A stretch of DNA of 64,000 nt from Billgrantia sulfidoxydans (GCF_017868775.1 NZ_CP053381.1:248001-312000); one strand, 5' to 3'. Counted from the first letter of the stretch, positions 18,054 to 26,676 are shown. Notes: generated by a model not told the origin, from the letters alone. A program made the numbers and translations.

Positions 18054-19291
18054 GCTGTGGCACCCTGGCCAAGGGCCTGCTCGACCTGGAGGTGGCCCGG
18101 GCGCGCCTGATCGCCGCTGCCGAGCCGGTCCAGGGCGAGGAGCTCGTGGCACTCGAGCAGGCGGCCGGCCGGGTGCTGGCCCGCGACCTGCGCGCGCGGC
18201 TCGACATGCCCGGCATCGATAACAGCGCGATGGACGGCTATGCCCTGCGCGCCGCGGAACTGAGCGATGCCGGCCTGCCGGTGGTGCTGCGGGTACCGGC
18301 CGGGGCCGGCGTGGAAACACTGCCCGAGGGCGGCTGCGCACGCATCTTCACCGGCGCACCGGTGCCCGAAGGCACCGACTGCGTGGTGCCCCAGGAGCGG
18401 GTTCGCCTGGACGAAGCGGGGCGGGTGCACGTCGTCGGCGAAGCCAAGCTCGGTGCCAACATCCGCCGGCGCGGCGAGGAGTACCGTGAGGGCGACCCCC
18501 TGCTGGCGGCGGGCTGCACGCTCAACGCGGCGGCGTTGGCGCTGCTGGCGAGCCAGGGCATCGCCGAGGTGCCGGTACTGCCGCGGTTCAGGGTGGCGCT
18601 GATCTCCACCGGCGACGAGCTGATCGAGCCGGGCGAGCCGTTCGCCCCCGGGCGGGTGTACGACAGCAATCGGGTCATGCTCAAGGCGCTACTGGAGCAG
18701 GCCGACTGTGTCGTGCTCGACCTGGGCGTGATCGCCGATGACCCCGCGGCGCTTCGGAAGGCGTTCGTCGCCGCCCGCGACGGCGCCGACCTGGTGGTCT
18801 GCACCGGCGGTGTCTCGGTCGGCGAGGAGGACCACGTCAGGCCAGTGCTGGAGGAGCTCGGCGGGCTCTGGTTCCATGGCGTGGCGATCAAGCCGGGCAA
18901 GCCGTTCGCCTTCGGCTACCTCGACAACGGCTCGCCCGAAGGCGTGCCGCTGATCGGGCTGCCGGGCAATCCCGTGGCCTCGCTGGTGGGCTGGCATCTG
19001 CTGGCTCGGCCCTTCGTTCAGGGGTGCCAGGGGCGCACCGTCGAGGCGCTGCAGCAGTACCGCGTCCGTGCCGGCTTCTCGCGGCGGGGCAGTCCGGGAC
19101 GGCGCGAGCTGCTGCGGGTCACGCTCGACTGGCAGGGCGAGGGCCCGCTGGCATTGCTGGCGGGCGGGCAGGGCTCCCACATGCTGCATGCCGCCAGCCA
19201 GGCGCACGGTTATCTGATGATGGCCGCCGATACCGACGTGGAGGAAGGTCATGAATACCCCTATCTACCCGCCGGACAGTTCGTCGACTGA
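18050..19291 (+). CDS. moeA: Molybdopterin molybdenumtransferase MoeA
   Basis: A 413-residue protein that inserts molybdate into adenylylated molybdopterin. Motifs in order are DMPGIDNSAMDGYALR (substrate loop), RIFTGAPVPEGTDCVVPQE, GANIRRRGEEYREGD, the MoCF-type domain ISTGDELIEPGEPFAPGRVYDSN with VVCTGGVSVGEEDHVRPVL, and KPGKPFAFG with GLPGNPVASLVG. The C-terminal domain IV closes the protein. It overlaps moaB by 4 bases upstream and, unusually, the Dnr-like gene by 41 bases downstream. Its place in the nar unit indicates a cluster-dedicated copy. Confidence 0.95.
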   Translation: MSCGTLAKGLLDLEVARARLIAAAEPVQGEELVALEQAAGRVLARDLRARLDMPGIDNSAMDGYALRAAELSDAGLPVVLRVPAGAGVETLPEGGCARIFTGAPVPEGTDCVVPQERVRLDEAGRVHVVGEAKLGANIRRRGEEYREGDPLLAAGCTLNAAALALLASQGIAEVPVLPRFRVALISTGDELIEPGEPFAPGRVYDSNRVMLKALLEQADCVVLDLGVIADDPAALRKAFVAARDGADLVVCTGGVSVGEEDHVRPVLEELGGLWFHGVAIKPGKPFAFGYLDNGSPEGVPLIGLPGNPVASLVGWHLLARPFVQGCQGRTVEALQQYRVRAGFSRRGSPGRRELLRVTLDWQGEGPLALLAGGQGSHMLHAASQAHGYLMMAADTDVEEGHEYPYLPAGQFVD

Positions 19292-19994
19292 CCTGCTGTT
19301 CAAGCCCAAGCAGCTGCGCGAGCTGGTCCAGGGCGTGCCCTGGCTGGGCGAACTGGACGATGACGATGTCACCGAGCTGCTCGAGGATACCGAACTCAAG
19401 ACGCTCAAGACCCGCGAGTGGCTGTTCCGCCAGGACGCGCCGGCGCACTGGCTCTACATCGTCATCAACGGCGCGGTGCGCCTGGCGCGCAGCGCCGGGG
19501 ACGGGCGCCTGGCCACCATTCGCTGCGTCGAGCGCGGCGGCACCCTGGGCGAGCTGAGCATGGTCTCCAGCGCCGGGGTCTATCTCTACTCCGCCGAAGC
19601 GCTGCGGCGCACCCACGTGCTGGCGATTCCGGCCCGGCGTTGCCGCGAGATCATGGACCGCCAGCCCGCCTGCCGCGCCGAGTTCATGAGCCGCCTGGCG
19701 CTGGAGCTCACCGAACGCCTCGAGGACCTGGCGCTGCTGACCCAGGCCGATGCCATGTCGCGGCTGGTCAGCTACGTGCTGCGCCAATTGCCGCCGGGAC
19801 GCAGCAAGAGCCCGCGGGTGGTGCGCCTGTCGATCCCCAAGCGCTGGCTCGCCGCCCAGCTGGCGATGACGCCGGAGACACTGTCGCGGCTGCTGGCCAA
19901 GCTGCGCGACGGCGGCGTGATCGGCATCGACCGCCAGCGCCTGACAGTGCTCGACGAGCAGAAACTGCGCGACGCCATGCTGGCCGACGACTGA
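19251..19994 (+). CDS. Crp/Fnr-family regulator, Dnr-like
   Basis: A 247-residue Crp/Fnr regulator without the N-terminal FNR cysteine cluster. The sensor beta-roll occupies about residues 30-140, the dimerisation helix about 145-170, and the HTH reads IPKRWLAAQLAMTPETLSRLLAKLRD, with an E-x-x-S-R pattern that should recognise FNR-like boxes. This architecture fits the Dnr branch, which responds to nitric oxide through haem. The ATG at 19251 is preceded by GAGGAAGG and lies inside the end of moeA, giving a 41-base overlap. Position inside the nar-moa unit suggests control of later denitrification or nitrate genes; the NO-sensing role is inferred. Confidence 0.85.
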   Translation: MNTPIYPPDSSSTDLLFKPKQLRELVQGVPWLGELDDDDVTELLEDTELKTLKTREWLFRQDAPAHWLYIVINGAVRLARSAGDGRLATIRCVERGGTLGELSMVSSAGVYLYSAEALRRTHVLAIPARRCREIMDRQPACRAEFMSRLALELTERLEDLALLTQADAMSRLVSYVLRQLPPGRSKSPRVVRLSIPKRWLAAQLAMTPETLSRLLAKLRDGGVIGIDRQRLTVLDEQKLRDAMLADD

Positions 19995-20039
19995 CGCCGC
20001 CGGCCGCCAGGGCGGCGTGCTGACACAATGGGAGGCTAG

Positions 20040-20459
20040 ATGTCCCGAACCAAGCAGAAGCCGAGAACCCTGGTCTACTCCTGCTCCGGCTGCTCCGACG
20101 TGGCGCAACTGGCCAACGACGTCGCCGTGCGACTCGACCACAGCGGCGTGGCCGAGATGTCATGCATCTCCGGCGTGGGCGGCGGCGTGCCCGGGCTGGT
20201 GCGCATCGCCCGCTCGGGGCGGCCCATCGTTGCCATCGACGGTTGCCAGATGCACTGCGTCACCCACTGCCTGGCCAACGCCGGGGTGAGCCCCACCGAA
20301 CACGTCAAGCTCTACCAGCAGGGTTTTCGCAAGCGCCGCGGGCAGCGCTACGACGACGAGACCGTCAACGAGGTGGCCGAGCAGGTCGGCGAACTGATCG
20401 CCCGGCTGCCGATGGGCGCCGCGGCCCCTGTCGAAGCAAGAGCCGAGGAGAACGCATGA
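20040..20459 (+). CDS. DGC-domain putative zinc-binding protein
   Basis: A 139-residue protein of the DGC family, named for its central motif, seen here as [13 protein letters not shown]. Other conserved cysteines are in [12 protein letters not shown] (C15, C18) and [10 protein letters not shown]; four or more may bind zinc, as proposed for the family. No enzymatic role is known to me. It is tightly embedded between the Dnr-like regulator and moaA and overlaps moaA by 4 bases (ATGA), so it is co-translated with a Moco biosynthesis enzyme. DGC genes near nitrate or NO genes have been noted in denitrifiers, but I cannot assign a function. Confidence 0.85.
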   Translation: MSRTKQKPRTLVYSCSGCSDVAQLANDVAVRLDHSGVAEMSCISGVGGGVPGLVRIARSGRPIVAIDGCQMHCVTHCLANAGVSPTEHVKLYQQGFRKRRGQRYDDETVNEVAEQVGELIARLPMGAAAPVEARAEENA

Positions 20460-21442
20460 GCCTGATCGACGGCTTCGGCCGCACCGTGCGCTACGTTCGC
20501 CTGTCGGTCACCGACCGCTGCGACTTCCGCTGCGTCTACTGCATGGCCGAGGAGATGACCTTTCTGCCCCGTGCCAGGCTGCTCACCCTGGAGGAAATCG
20601 CCACCCTGTCGCGCGCCTTCGTCGAGCTGGGCGTCGAGAAGATTCGCCTGACTGGCGGCGAGCCGCTGGTACGCCGCGGCATTGATGAGCTGGTGGCCGA
20701 ACTCGGCGCGCTGCCGGGGCTGCGCGACTTCGGCATGACCACCAACGGCGCCGGGCTCGTCAAGCACGCCCGCGCCCTCTACCGGGGCGGCCTCAAGCGG
20801 CTCAACGTCAGCCTCGACTCGCTCGACCCCGAGCGCTTCCGCGCCCTGACCCGCACCGGCGACCTGGCGCGAGTCATCGACGGCATCCGCGCCGCTCGCG
20901 AAGCCGGTTTCGGGCGCATCAAGCTCAACGCGGTGATCCTCAAGGGGCGCAACGACGACGAAGTGCTCGACCTGGTGGAATTCGCGCGAGCGGAGCAGGT
21001 GGACATCAGCTTCATCGAGGAGATGCCGCTAGGCCAGAACATGAGCCACGACCGCGGCGAGACCTTCTGCGGAAGCGATACGGTGCGTGCCGCCATCGAG
21101 GCGCGCCACGCGCTGCTGCCCACCACCGAAACCTCCCTGGGGCCGTCGCGCTATTTTCGGATGATTGACTCGGACATCCGGGTCGGCTTTATCTCGCCCC
21201 ACAGCCACAACTTCTGTGCCGCCTGCAACCGCGTGCGCGTCACCGCCGAGGGCCGCCTGCTGCTGTGCCTGGGCAACGAGCACTCCGTCGACCTGCGAGC
21301 GGTGATGCGCCGCCACCCCGGCGACCTCGAGCGGCTCAAGGCCGCCATCGTCGCTGCCATGCAGAAGAAACCCGAACGCCACCACTTCACCACCGATGGC
21401 GACGTGCAGGTGGTGCGCTTCATGAACATGACCGGGGGCTGA
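20456..21442 (+). CDS. moaA: GTP 3',8-cyclase MoaA (radical SAM)
   Basis: A 328-residue radical SAM enzyme starting molybdopterin synthesis from GTP. The SAM cluster cysteines are C22, C26 and C29 in [11 protein letters not shown]; the second cluster motif is [23 protein letters not shown] near the C-terminus, and the chain ends with the double glycine MTGG required for activity. The true start is the ATG at 20456, four bases overlapping the preceding stop codon; longer in-frame starts would run in another frame through the DGC gene. It is the last gene of the nar-moa unit. MoaC, MoaD and MoaE are not in the window. Confidence 0.96.
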   Translation: MSLIDGFGRTVRYVRLSVTDRCDFRCVYCMAEEMTFLPRARLLTLEEIATLSRAFVELGVEKIRLTGGEPLVRRGIDELVAELGALPGLRDFGMTTNGAGLVKHARALYRGGLKRLNVSLDSLDPERFRALTRTGDLARVIDGIRAAREAGFGRIKLNAVILKGRNDDEVLDLVEFARAEQVDISFIEEMPLGQNMSHDRGETFCGSDTVRAAIEARHALLPTTETSLGPSRYFRMIDSDIRVGFISPHSHNFCAACNRVRVTAEGRLLLCLGNEHSVDLRAVMRRHPGDLERLKAAIVAAMQKKPERHHFTTDGDVQVVRFMNMTGG

Positions 21443-21499
21443 CCCCAGCTCCGCTCTCCCTCGTCTCTCGCTGACGCGGCGGCCGCCAGGCTGCTGCGC

Positions 21500-21531
21500 C
21501 TGCCTGTCTGCCCGTCTGCCCGCCTGCCCTG
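21500..21531. repeat. Four degenerate 8-bp tandem repeats
   Basis: Consecutive units CTGCCTGT, CTGCCCGT, CTGCCCGC and CTGCCCTG. The run is short, C/T-rich and lies between operons. It has no CRISPR-like spacer structure. Confidence 0.6.
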
Positions 21532-21576
21532 CTTGCGCTCACGCCTGAATCCGGCATGGCGCGGCCCCCTCTGCGT

Positions 21577-21597
21577 GGCATTGCCGATGCCAATGCC
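21577..21597. promoter_or_regulatory. Inverted repeat upstream of creatinase operon promoter
   Basis: Perfect 7-bp arms GGCATTG and CAATGCC with a 7-bp spacer, ending 18 bases before the proposed -35 element. The shape (ATTG-N7-CAAT) suits a dimeric regulator; the LysR protein at 25669 or the GATase1/AraC regulator at 28405 are candidates. Binding is inferred. Confidence 0.5.
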
Positions 21598-21671
21598 CCT
21601 ATTTGCACTAGTCATTGGTGTTGCCGATCGGCGCTGGCCATAGTCTTTCCAGACGGCTGGAGAACGCGGAA

Positions 21672-21983
21672 ATGAAACATTGGCGACTGGTGCTGAGAGT
21701 GGCTTCCGACTCGAAGGTGTTACATGACGCCGGTGAATTGAGGCGCAATGTCACCGCCTTCCTGCGCGTGGAAAAAACCTACGAAGTGGCCTGCCTCGGC
21801 ATCGACATGTTCGGCATCGACTTCCTGGCGGAAGACGAAGAGTTCAATCACATCATGAGTCTGGTGAAGATACTGGAATCCAGATACCGACTTTCCATCA
21901 TGCAGTTCAGCGAGCTCGATGCAGCCAATGAGCCTGGTGTGACAGTAAAGGTCGGTTCTAAACCTGCGACATGTGTCGCGTGA
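21672..21983 (+). CDS. Uncharacterised 103-residue protein, first gene of creatinase operon
   Basis: I do not recognise this protein. It starts MKHWRLVLRVASDSK and reads as a small soluble alpha/beta domain: a strand, a helix with RRNVTAFLR, a hydrophobic strand ACLGIDMFGIDF, an acidic turn, the helix FNHIMSLVKILESRY and a final strand LSIMQFSEL. No signal peptide, membrane helix or metal motif is visible. The ATG at 21672 fits the predicted promoter; a TTG further upstream overlaps the -35 element. Its stop is 21 bases before the creatinase ATG, so the two are probably co-transcribed. It could be a regulatory or accessory protein for creatinine use; that is speculation from context. Confidence 0.7.
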   Translation: MKHWRLVLRVASDSKVLHDAGELRRNVTAFLRVEKTYEVACLGIDMFGIDFLAEDEEFNHIMSLVKILESRYRLSIMQFSELDAANEPGVTVKVGSKPATCVA

Positions 21984-22004
21984 AGAGACGAAGGAGACAA
22001 CAAC

Positions 22005-23213
22005 ATGAAGCTTCCATCGCTGATCGAAATTCCCAATGGCGACAAGGTCGTGCCGACGTTTTCCGATGCCGAGATGCACGGGCGTCTGAAGCGGCTTCGG
22101 GAGTACATGGCGGCCAATGACGTCGACGCCGTCGTGCTGACCTCGTACCACAATATCAACTACTTCAGTGACTTCGTTTACTGCAAGTTCGGGCGCGATT
22201 ACGGCCTGGTCGTGACCCAGGATCGTTTTACCACCGTCACCGCCAATATCGACGGCGGCCAGCCCTATCGGCGCAATCGCCTGGGCGACAACATCGTCTA
22301 CACCGACTGGCAGAAGGACAACTTCTTCAAGGCGGTCAAGCAGCTGTGCGAGGGCAAGCAGCGCGTGGGCGTCGAGTTCGACCACCTCACGCTGCAGAAC
22401 CGGGAGAAGCTGCTCTCCGCACTCGGCGAGGTGGAGCTCACCGACATCGGCGTGCCGACCATGAAGATGCGCATGATCAAGTCGGCCGAGGAGATCGCCC
22501 TGATCCGCCAGGGCGCGCGCGTCGCCGACGTGGGTGGCGTGGCCGTGCGCGATGCGATCAAGGCAGGCGTGCCGGAGTACGAGGTGGCCTTGGCCGGCCA
22601 AGCCGCCATGGTGCGCGAGATCGCCAAGACCTACCCGCACGGCGAGCTGATGGACACCTGGGTCTGGTTCCAGTCGGGCATCAACACCGACGGTGCCCAT
22701 AACCCGGTAACCAGCCGCCGCGTGCAGCCCGGCGATATCCTGAGCCTCAACACCTTCCCGATGATCTCGGGCTACTACACCGCGCTGGAGCGCACCCTGT
22801 TCTGCGAGCACGCCTCCGACGAGCATCTGCGCCTGTGGGAGGTGAACTGCGAGGTGCATCGCCGCGGCCAGGAGCTGATCAAGCCCGGGGTACGCTGCTG
22901 CGACATCGCCCACGAGCTCAACGAGATCTTCGCCAAGCATGACCTGCTGCAGTACCGCACCTTCGGCTACGGCCACTCCTTCGGCACCCTCAGCCACTAC
23001 TACGGCCGCGAGGCGGGCCTCGAGCTGCGCGAGGACATCGAGACCGTGCTCGAGCCCAACATGGTGGTCTCCATGGAGCCGATGATCATGGTGCCGGAAG
23101 GGCGCCCGGGGGCGGGCGGCTACCGTGAGCACGACATACTCGTCGTGAACGAACACGGCGCCGAGAACATCACCGGCTTCCCGTACGGGCCGGAGCACAA
23201 CATCGTCAAGTAA
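22005..23213 (+). CDS. Creatinase (creatine amidinohydrolase)
   Basis: A 402-residue enzyme hydrolysing creatine to sarcosine and urea. It has the pita-bread fold of M24-type proteins. Similarity to Pseudomonas putida creatinase is extensive: VLTSYHNINYFSDFVYC, TANIDGGQP, NIVYTDWQKDN, WFQSGINTDGAHNPVTSRRV, SLNTFPMISGYYTALERTLF and RTFGYGHSFGTLSHYYGREA. The catalytic histidine falls at residue 232, the same number as in the P. putida enzyme. The RBS AAGGAG precedes the ATG. A GC-rich hairpin ends the gene. The creatininase at 24871 supplies its substrate, and SoxBDAG at 31104-36449 consumes the sarcosine. No urease genes are in the window. Confidence 0.96.
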   Translation: MKLPSLIEIPNGDKVVPTFSDAEMHGRLKRLREYMAANDVDAVVLTSYHNINYFSDFVYCKFGRDYGLVVTQDRFTTVTANIDGGQPYRRNRLGDNIVYTDWQKDNFFKAVKQLCEGKQRVGVEFDHLTLQNREKLLSALGEVELTDIGVPTMKMRMIKSAEEIALIRQGARVADVGGVAVRDAIKAGVPEYEVALAGQAAMVREIAKTYPHGELMDTWVWFQSGINTDGAHNPVTSRRVQPGDILSLNTFPMISGYYTALERTLFCEHASDEHLRLWEVNCEVHRRGQELIKPGVRCCDIAHELNEIFAKHDLLQYRTFGYGHSFGTLSHYYGREAGLELREDIETVLEPNMVVSMEPMIMVPEGRPGAGGYREHDILVVNEHGAENITGFPYGPEHNIVK

Positions 23214-23220
23214 GTATCGA

Positions 23221-23240
23221 GGGGGCGCTACGCCCCCTTT
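23221..23240 (+). terminator. Terminator or attenuator after creatinase
   Basis: GGGGGCG-CTA-CGCCCCC followed by TTT: a 7-bp GC stem with a 3-nt loop. With only three Ts it may be a partial terminator reducing expression of the downstream transporter gene. Confidence 0.7.
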
Positions 23241-23275
23241 CCGCCTATAAGAACAAACAGCAGAGGAGGACGACC

Positions 23276-24871
23276 ATGGTCCTGCACTCGGGCCCCTTCA
23301 AAGGGGTGAACCCACTGGTGACCCTGGTATCGGTCATCGTCATGGCAGCGTTCATCGCGCTGGCCATTCTCTTCCCGCAAGCCACCACGGCGTTGATCGA
23401 CCAGGGAAGGACCTTCGTGACCTTCTACTTCAACTGGTGGTATGTCGGCCTGGCGGCGAGCTTCCTGATCTTTCTGCTGGTCCTGGCGTTCAGCAAGTAC
23501 GGACGCCTGAAGCTGGGGGAGGAGCACGAAAAGCCGGAGTTCGGCTACTTCACCTGGTTTGCCATGCTCTATGCCGCCGGCCAGGGCATCGGCATCATCT
23601 TCTGGTCGATCGCCGAGCCGATCATGCACCTCTCCCAGGGGACCCCCTTCTCCTCGGCGGTAGGCAACGCCGAAGCCGCCGACATCGCCATGCGGCTGGC
23701 CTATTTCCACTGGGGCCTGAACGCCTGGGCCATCTACTGCATCGTCGCCCTCGGCCTCGCCCTGATGGCCTACCGCTACGGCAAGCCGTTGAGCATCCGC
23801 TATACGCTCTATCCCTTGCTGGGGGAGAAGGTCAATGGCTGGATTGGTAATCTCATCGATATCATTGCTGTCTTTGCCACCCTCTTTGGTATCGCCACTT
23901 CCCTGGGCCTGGGCGTTCAGCAAATCAATTCCGGCCTTAATTATCTTTGGGACGTGCCTGTCAATAGCCTGGTACAGGTGGCGCTGATCGGCGTGATCAC
24001 CGTACTGGCCCTGATCTCGGTGCTGACCGGTCTCAAGCGCGGCATCAAGTATCTTTCACAAGCCAACATGTGGCTGACCTTCCTGCTGCTTGCCTTCTTC
24101 TTCGCCTTCGGGCCGACGCGCTACATCATCGGCGGGCTGCTTGAGTCAACGGGCGATTACCTACGCTCGGTGATTCCGCTGAGTTTCTACACGGGCAGCA
24201 ACGCGACGGCGGCCAACGGTGCCGCGTCATGGCAGGACTCCTGGCAGGGCTGGTGGACCGTCTTCTACTGGGGCTGGTGGATGTCGTGGGCACCGTTCGT
24301 GGGGGTCTTCGTGGCCCGGGTCTCCCGGGGGCGTACCATCCGCGAGTTCATCTTCGGCGTGGTGGGCGTCTCCTCGCTGCTCTCCTTCGTCTGGCTCTCC
24401 GCGTATGGCGGCACCGCGCTGTACGAGGAGCTGTTCGGCAGTGGCGGCATCTCCGAAGCGGTGTCCAAGGACGTTTCCCTGGCGCTCTATGCCACCTTCT
24501 CCGCCATGGACGTCGGCGTCATCGGCGTACTGGCCGGGTTCTTCGGTACCGTGCTGGTGGCGACCTATTTCATCACTTCCTCGGATTCGGGAACCCTGGT
24601 CATCACCACCATTCTCAGCGAGGGCGATCCGCATCCGCTCTCCCGGCATCGCGTCTTCTGGGGCGTCATGGAGGGGGCCGTCGCGGCGGTGCTGCTGCTG
24701 GTGGGCGGGGCCTGGGCGCTGTCGACGCTGCAGACGGCCGCCATTCTCTCGGCGCTGCCCTTCTCCCTGATCATGGTGCTGATGGCCTTCTCCATCGTGC
24801 GTGCCGTACAGCAGGATAGTGCCTTTCGACGCGAATACTCGCTGAAGACCATGATGGAGGGAAAAACCTGA
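23276..24871 (+). CDS. BCCT-family transporter (betaine/carnitine/choline type)
   Basis: A 531-residue secondary transporter with 12 predicted membrane helices. The BCCT signatures are present: GIGIIFWSIAEP in helix 3 and the tryptophan-rich GWWTVFYWGWWMSWAPFVG stretch of the helix 8 region followed by FVARVSRGRTIREF. BCCT carriers move trimethylammonium or related zwitterions with Na+ or H+. It overlaps the creatininase start by one base (TGATG) and lies after creatinase, so its likely cargo here is creatine, creatinine or another N-methylated guanidino/amine compound. That specificity is inferred from position. The long cytosolic tails of osmosensing BetP/OpuD proteins are absent, which favours a nutrient role. 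Confidence 0.9.
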   Translation: MVLHSGPFKGVNPLVTLVSVIVMAAFIALAILFPQATTALIDQGRTFVTFYFNWWYVGLAASFLIFLLVLAFSKYGRLKLGEEHEKPEFGYFTWFAMLYAAGQGIGIIFWSIAEPIMHLSQGTPFSSAVGNAEAADIAMRLAYFHWGLNAWAIYCIVALGLALMAYRYGKPLSIRYTLYPLLGEKVNGWIGNLIDIIAVFATLFGIATSLGLGVQQINSGLNYLWDVPVNSLVQVALIGVITVLALISVLTGLKRGIKYLSQANMWLTFLLLAFFFAFGPTRYIIGGLLESTGDYLRSVIPLSFYTGSNATAANGAASWQDSWQGWWTVFYWGWWMSWAPFVGVFVARVSRGRTIREFIFGVVGVSSLLSFVWLSAYGGTALYEELFGSGGISEAVSKDVSLALYATFSAMDVGVIGVLAGFFGTVLVATYFITSSDSGTLVITTILSEGDPHPLSRHRVFWGVMEGAVAAVLLLVGGAWALSTLQTAAILSALPFSLIMVLMAFSIVRAVQQDSAFRREYSLKTMMEGKT

Positions 24872-25629
24872 TGAATAGCGTCAAGCTGGCGGAGCTGGAC
24901 TGGATGACCTACCGCGACCGGGTGCAGGATGGCGGCAGCCGAATCCTGCTGCCGGTGGGGGCCATCGAGCAGCATGGGCCGCACATGTCGTTGAACCCGG
25001 ACGTGCTGATACCGGAATACATCGCCTGCCGCGTGGCAGAGCGCAGCGGCAACATGCTGGTCGCGCCGCCCATTGCCTACGGCTACAAGTCGCAGGTGAA
25101 GTCGGGGGGCGGCAACTTCTTCCCTGGTACCACCTGCGTCGGCGGTCGCGCTCTGGAGGAGTACGCCTATGACGTGATCCTCGCCTACGCGGCGCATGGC
25201 AACCGGGAGTTCGTGCTGATCAACGGCCACTTCGAGAACTCGATGTTCCTGGTCGAGGCGGCCGATCGAGCCGTGAAGCACGCCAGATTGTCCGGCAAGG
25301 AGATACGGGTTGTGCTGCTCTCCTACTGGGACTTCATCAGCGAGGCCACCATCGAGAAGGTCTTCCCGGACGGTTTCTCGGGCTGGGCGGTCGAACACGG
25401 CGGCGTGCTGGAGACCTCGATCATGCTGAAGATTCATCCCGAGCTGGTGGACATGGCGAAGGCGGTCGATATCCCGCCGGCGGAATTCCCGCCCTACGAC
25501 GTCTTCCCGCCGGATCCGAGCTGGGTGCCGAGTTCGGGGACGCTCTCTTCCCCGGCGCAGGCCACCGCCGAGAAAGGCGAGTGGATTCTCGACGAATGCA
25601 TCGCGGGGATCGCTCGCACCTTCGGCTGA
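24871..25629 (+). CDS. Creatininase (creatinine amidohydrolase)
   Basis: A 252-residue metal-dependent enzyme opening the creatinine ring to give creatine. Metal ligands match P. putida creatininase: E33, H35 and D44 in GAIEQHGPHMSLNPDV, the histidine of NGHFENSMF near residue 120 and a glutamate downstream. Other shared blocks are YGYKSQ-KSGGGN-FPGTT, VVLLSYWDF, GWAVEHGGVLETSIML and FPPYDVFPPDP. The start codon overlaps the BCCT gene stop (TGATG), so translation is coupled. It completes the creatinine to sarcosine step with creatinase. The gene ends 39 bases before the convergent LysR gene. Confidence 0.95.
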   Translation: MNSVKLAELDWMTYRDRVQDGGSRILLPVGAIEQHGPHMSLNPDVLIPEYIACRVAERSGNMLVAPPIAYGYKSQVKSGGGNFFPGTTCVGGRALEEYAYDVILAYAAHGNREFVLINGHFENSMFLVEAADRAVKHARLSGKEIRVVLLSYWDFISEATIEKVFPDGFSGWAVEHGGVLETSIMLKIHPELVDMAKAVDIPPAEFPPYDVFPPDPSWVPSSGTLSSPAQATAEKGEWILDECIAGIARTFG

Positions 25630-25668
25630 ATGGGCCATTGGCCGCCGGCGCAGCGGGCGATGCCTCGG

Positions 25669-26532
25669 CTACATGTTGGCCAGTCCTGAGCGAAGGAAGT
25701 CGAGTACGTGGCGAGAGGCGACATTGAGCTCCCGCTGCTTGTAGTACAGGCCGATACAGACTTTGCCGAGCTCGGGAAGGCTCCCGGATCGGACGGTATG
25801 CTTCAAGTGCTCGGGTATCACCGATCTCGCCATCGCGGTGATACCCAGCCCCTCTTCCACCGCCGAGAAGATGCCGAGCAGGCTGGTGCTCGTGTACATG
25901 AAGCGGAAAGGGTGCTGCTGCGATTGCAGAGCCTCCTCCATCAGGGAGCGATAGACGCAGCCCTGAGGGTAGGCGATCAGCGGAATGGGGTCGTCATCGC
26001 CATCGATGAGCCGGCTGTCCTTGTAGACCCACTCCAGGCCTTCCAGCCGGTAGTCGCGCGCGTCCCGGTCCTCGTCCTCCTTGGCGTACTCCATGGCCAG
26101 GGCAAGATCATAATGCCCCTTCTGATAGCGCTGCAGGATGACCTTGCTGATCTCGCAGTCGACCTCGACCACGATGTTGGGGTAGACGCGCGAGAGATTC
26201 CGCAGCGCCTTGGGCAGAAACGCCAGCTCGAAATCGTTGGGAATACCGAGCCTGACCTTGCCGGAAACGTTGTCGCCCCTGACCTTGGCGATGATCTGAT
26301 CGTTGATTTCCAGCATCTGGCGTGCGGCCTCGTAGAGGTATTCGCCATCTTCTGTCAGCTCCAGGCTGGAGCCGCGCAGGAAGATCTTGGTGTTCAACAA
26401 CTCCTCGAGTTTCTTGACCTGAAGGCTGATCGCCGGCTGCGAGCGGCCCAGCAGCTCGCCGGCACTGGTGAAGCCACCGAGGTCTTTGATGGTGACGAAG
26501 GTGCGCAGAAGATCAGTCGGTATGTTGGTCAT
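25669..26532 (-). CDS. LysR-family transcription regulator
   Basis: A 287-residue LysR-type protein. The N-terminal winged HTH covers residues 5-65 (LLRTFVTIKDLGGFTSAGELLGRSQPAISLQVKKLEELL) and the effector-binding domain runs from about 90 to the end. It is convergent with creatininase and divergent from the small membrane protein/symporter pair at 26677-28253, so it is the best candidate to control that pair and perhaps the creatinase operon. The effector might be creatinine or creatine (inference). Confidence 0.9.
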   Translation of the reverse strand: MTNIPTDLLRTFVTIKDLGGFTSAGELLGRSQPAISLQVKKLEELLNTKIFLRGSSLELTEDGEYLYEAARQMLEINDQIIAKVRGDNVSGKVRLGIPNDFELAFLPKALRNLSRVYPNIVVEVDCEISKVILQRYQKGHYDLALAMEYAKEDEDRDARDYRLEGLEWVYKDSRLIDGDDDPIPLIAYPQGCVYRSLMEEALQSQQHPFRFMYTSTSLLGIFSAVEEGLGITAMARSVIPEHLKHTVRSGSLPELGKVCIGLYYKQRELNVASRHVLDFLRSGLANM

Positions 26533-26676
26533 AATTCAAGCCATTTCGATATTTTATGAAGGCATTTTGCTTACAAATTGGCGGGGAGGAGGGGCGTAAA
26601 ATACCTTGATGACGCTGGATCCAACAAACAATATCACCCACAAAATTAGTGAAGCCAAGAACAAGAGGATGTGTAG
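26533..26676. promoter_or_regulatory. Divergent LysR / symporter promoter region
   Basis: 144 bp of clearly AT-richer DNA between the divergent lysR gene and the symporter pair. It would hold both promoters and the LysR operator; I could not single out one T-N11-A site with confidence. Confidence 0.35.

Larger units (their letters stand above)
21443..21671 (+). promoter_or_regulatory. Intergenic region and promoter of the creatinase operon
   Basis: A 229-bp spacer between the nar-moa unit and the creatinine island. It holds four degenerate 8-bp tandem units (21500-21531), an inverted repeat at 21577-21597, and a plausible sigma-70 promoter: TTGGTG at 21615-21620 and CATAGT at 21639-21644 with an 18-bp spacer, placing the transcript start about 20 bases before the ATG at 21672. 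Confidence 0.45.

Noticed and set aside
21500..21531. CRISPR-like repeats
   Set aside because: Units are 8 bp, adjoining and degenerate, with no spacers and no cas genes.
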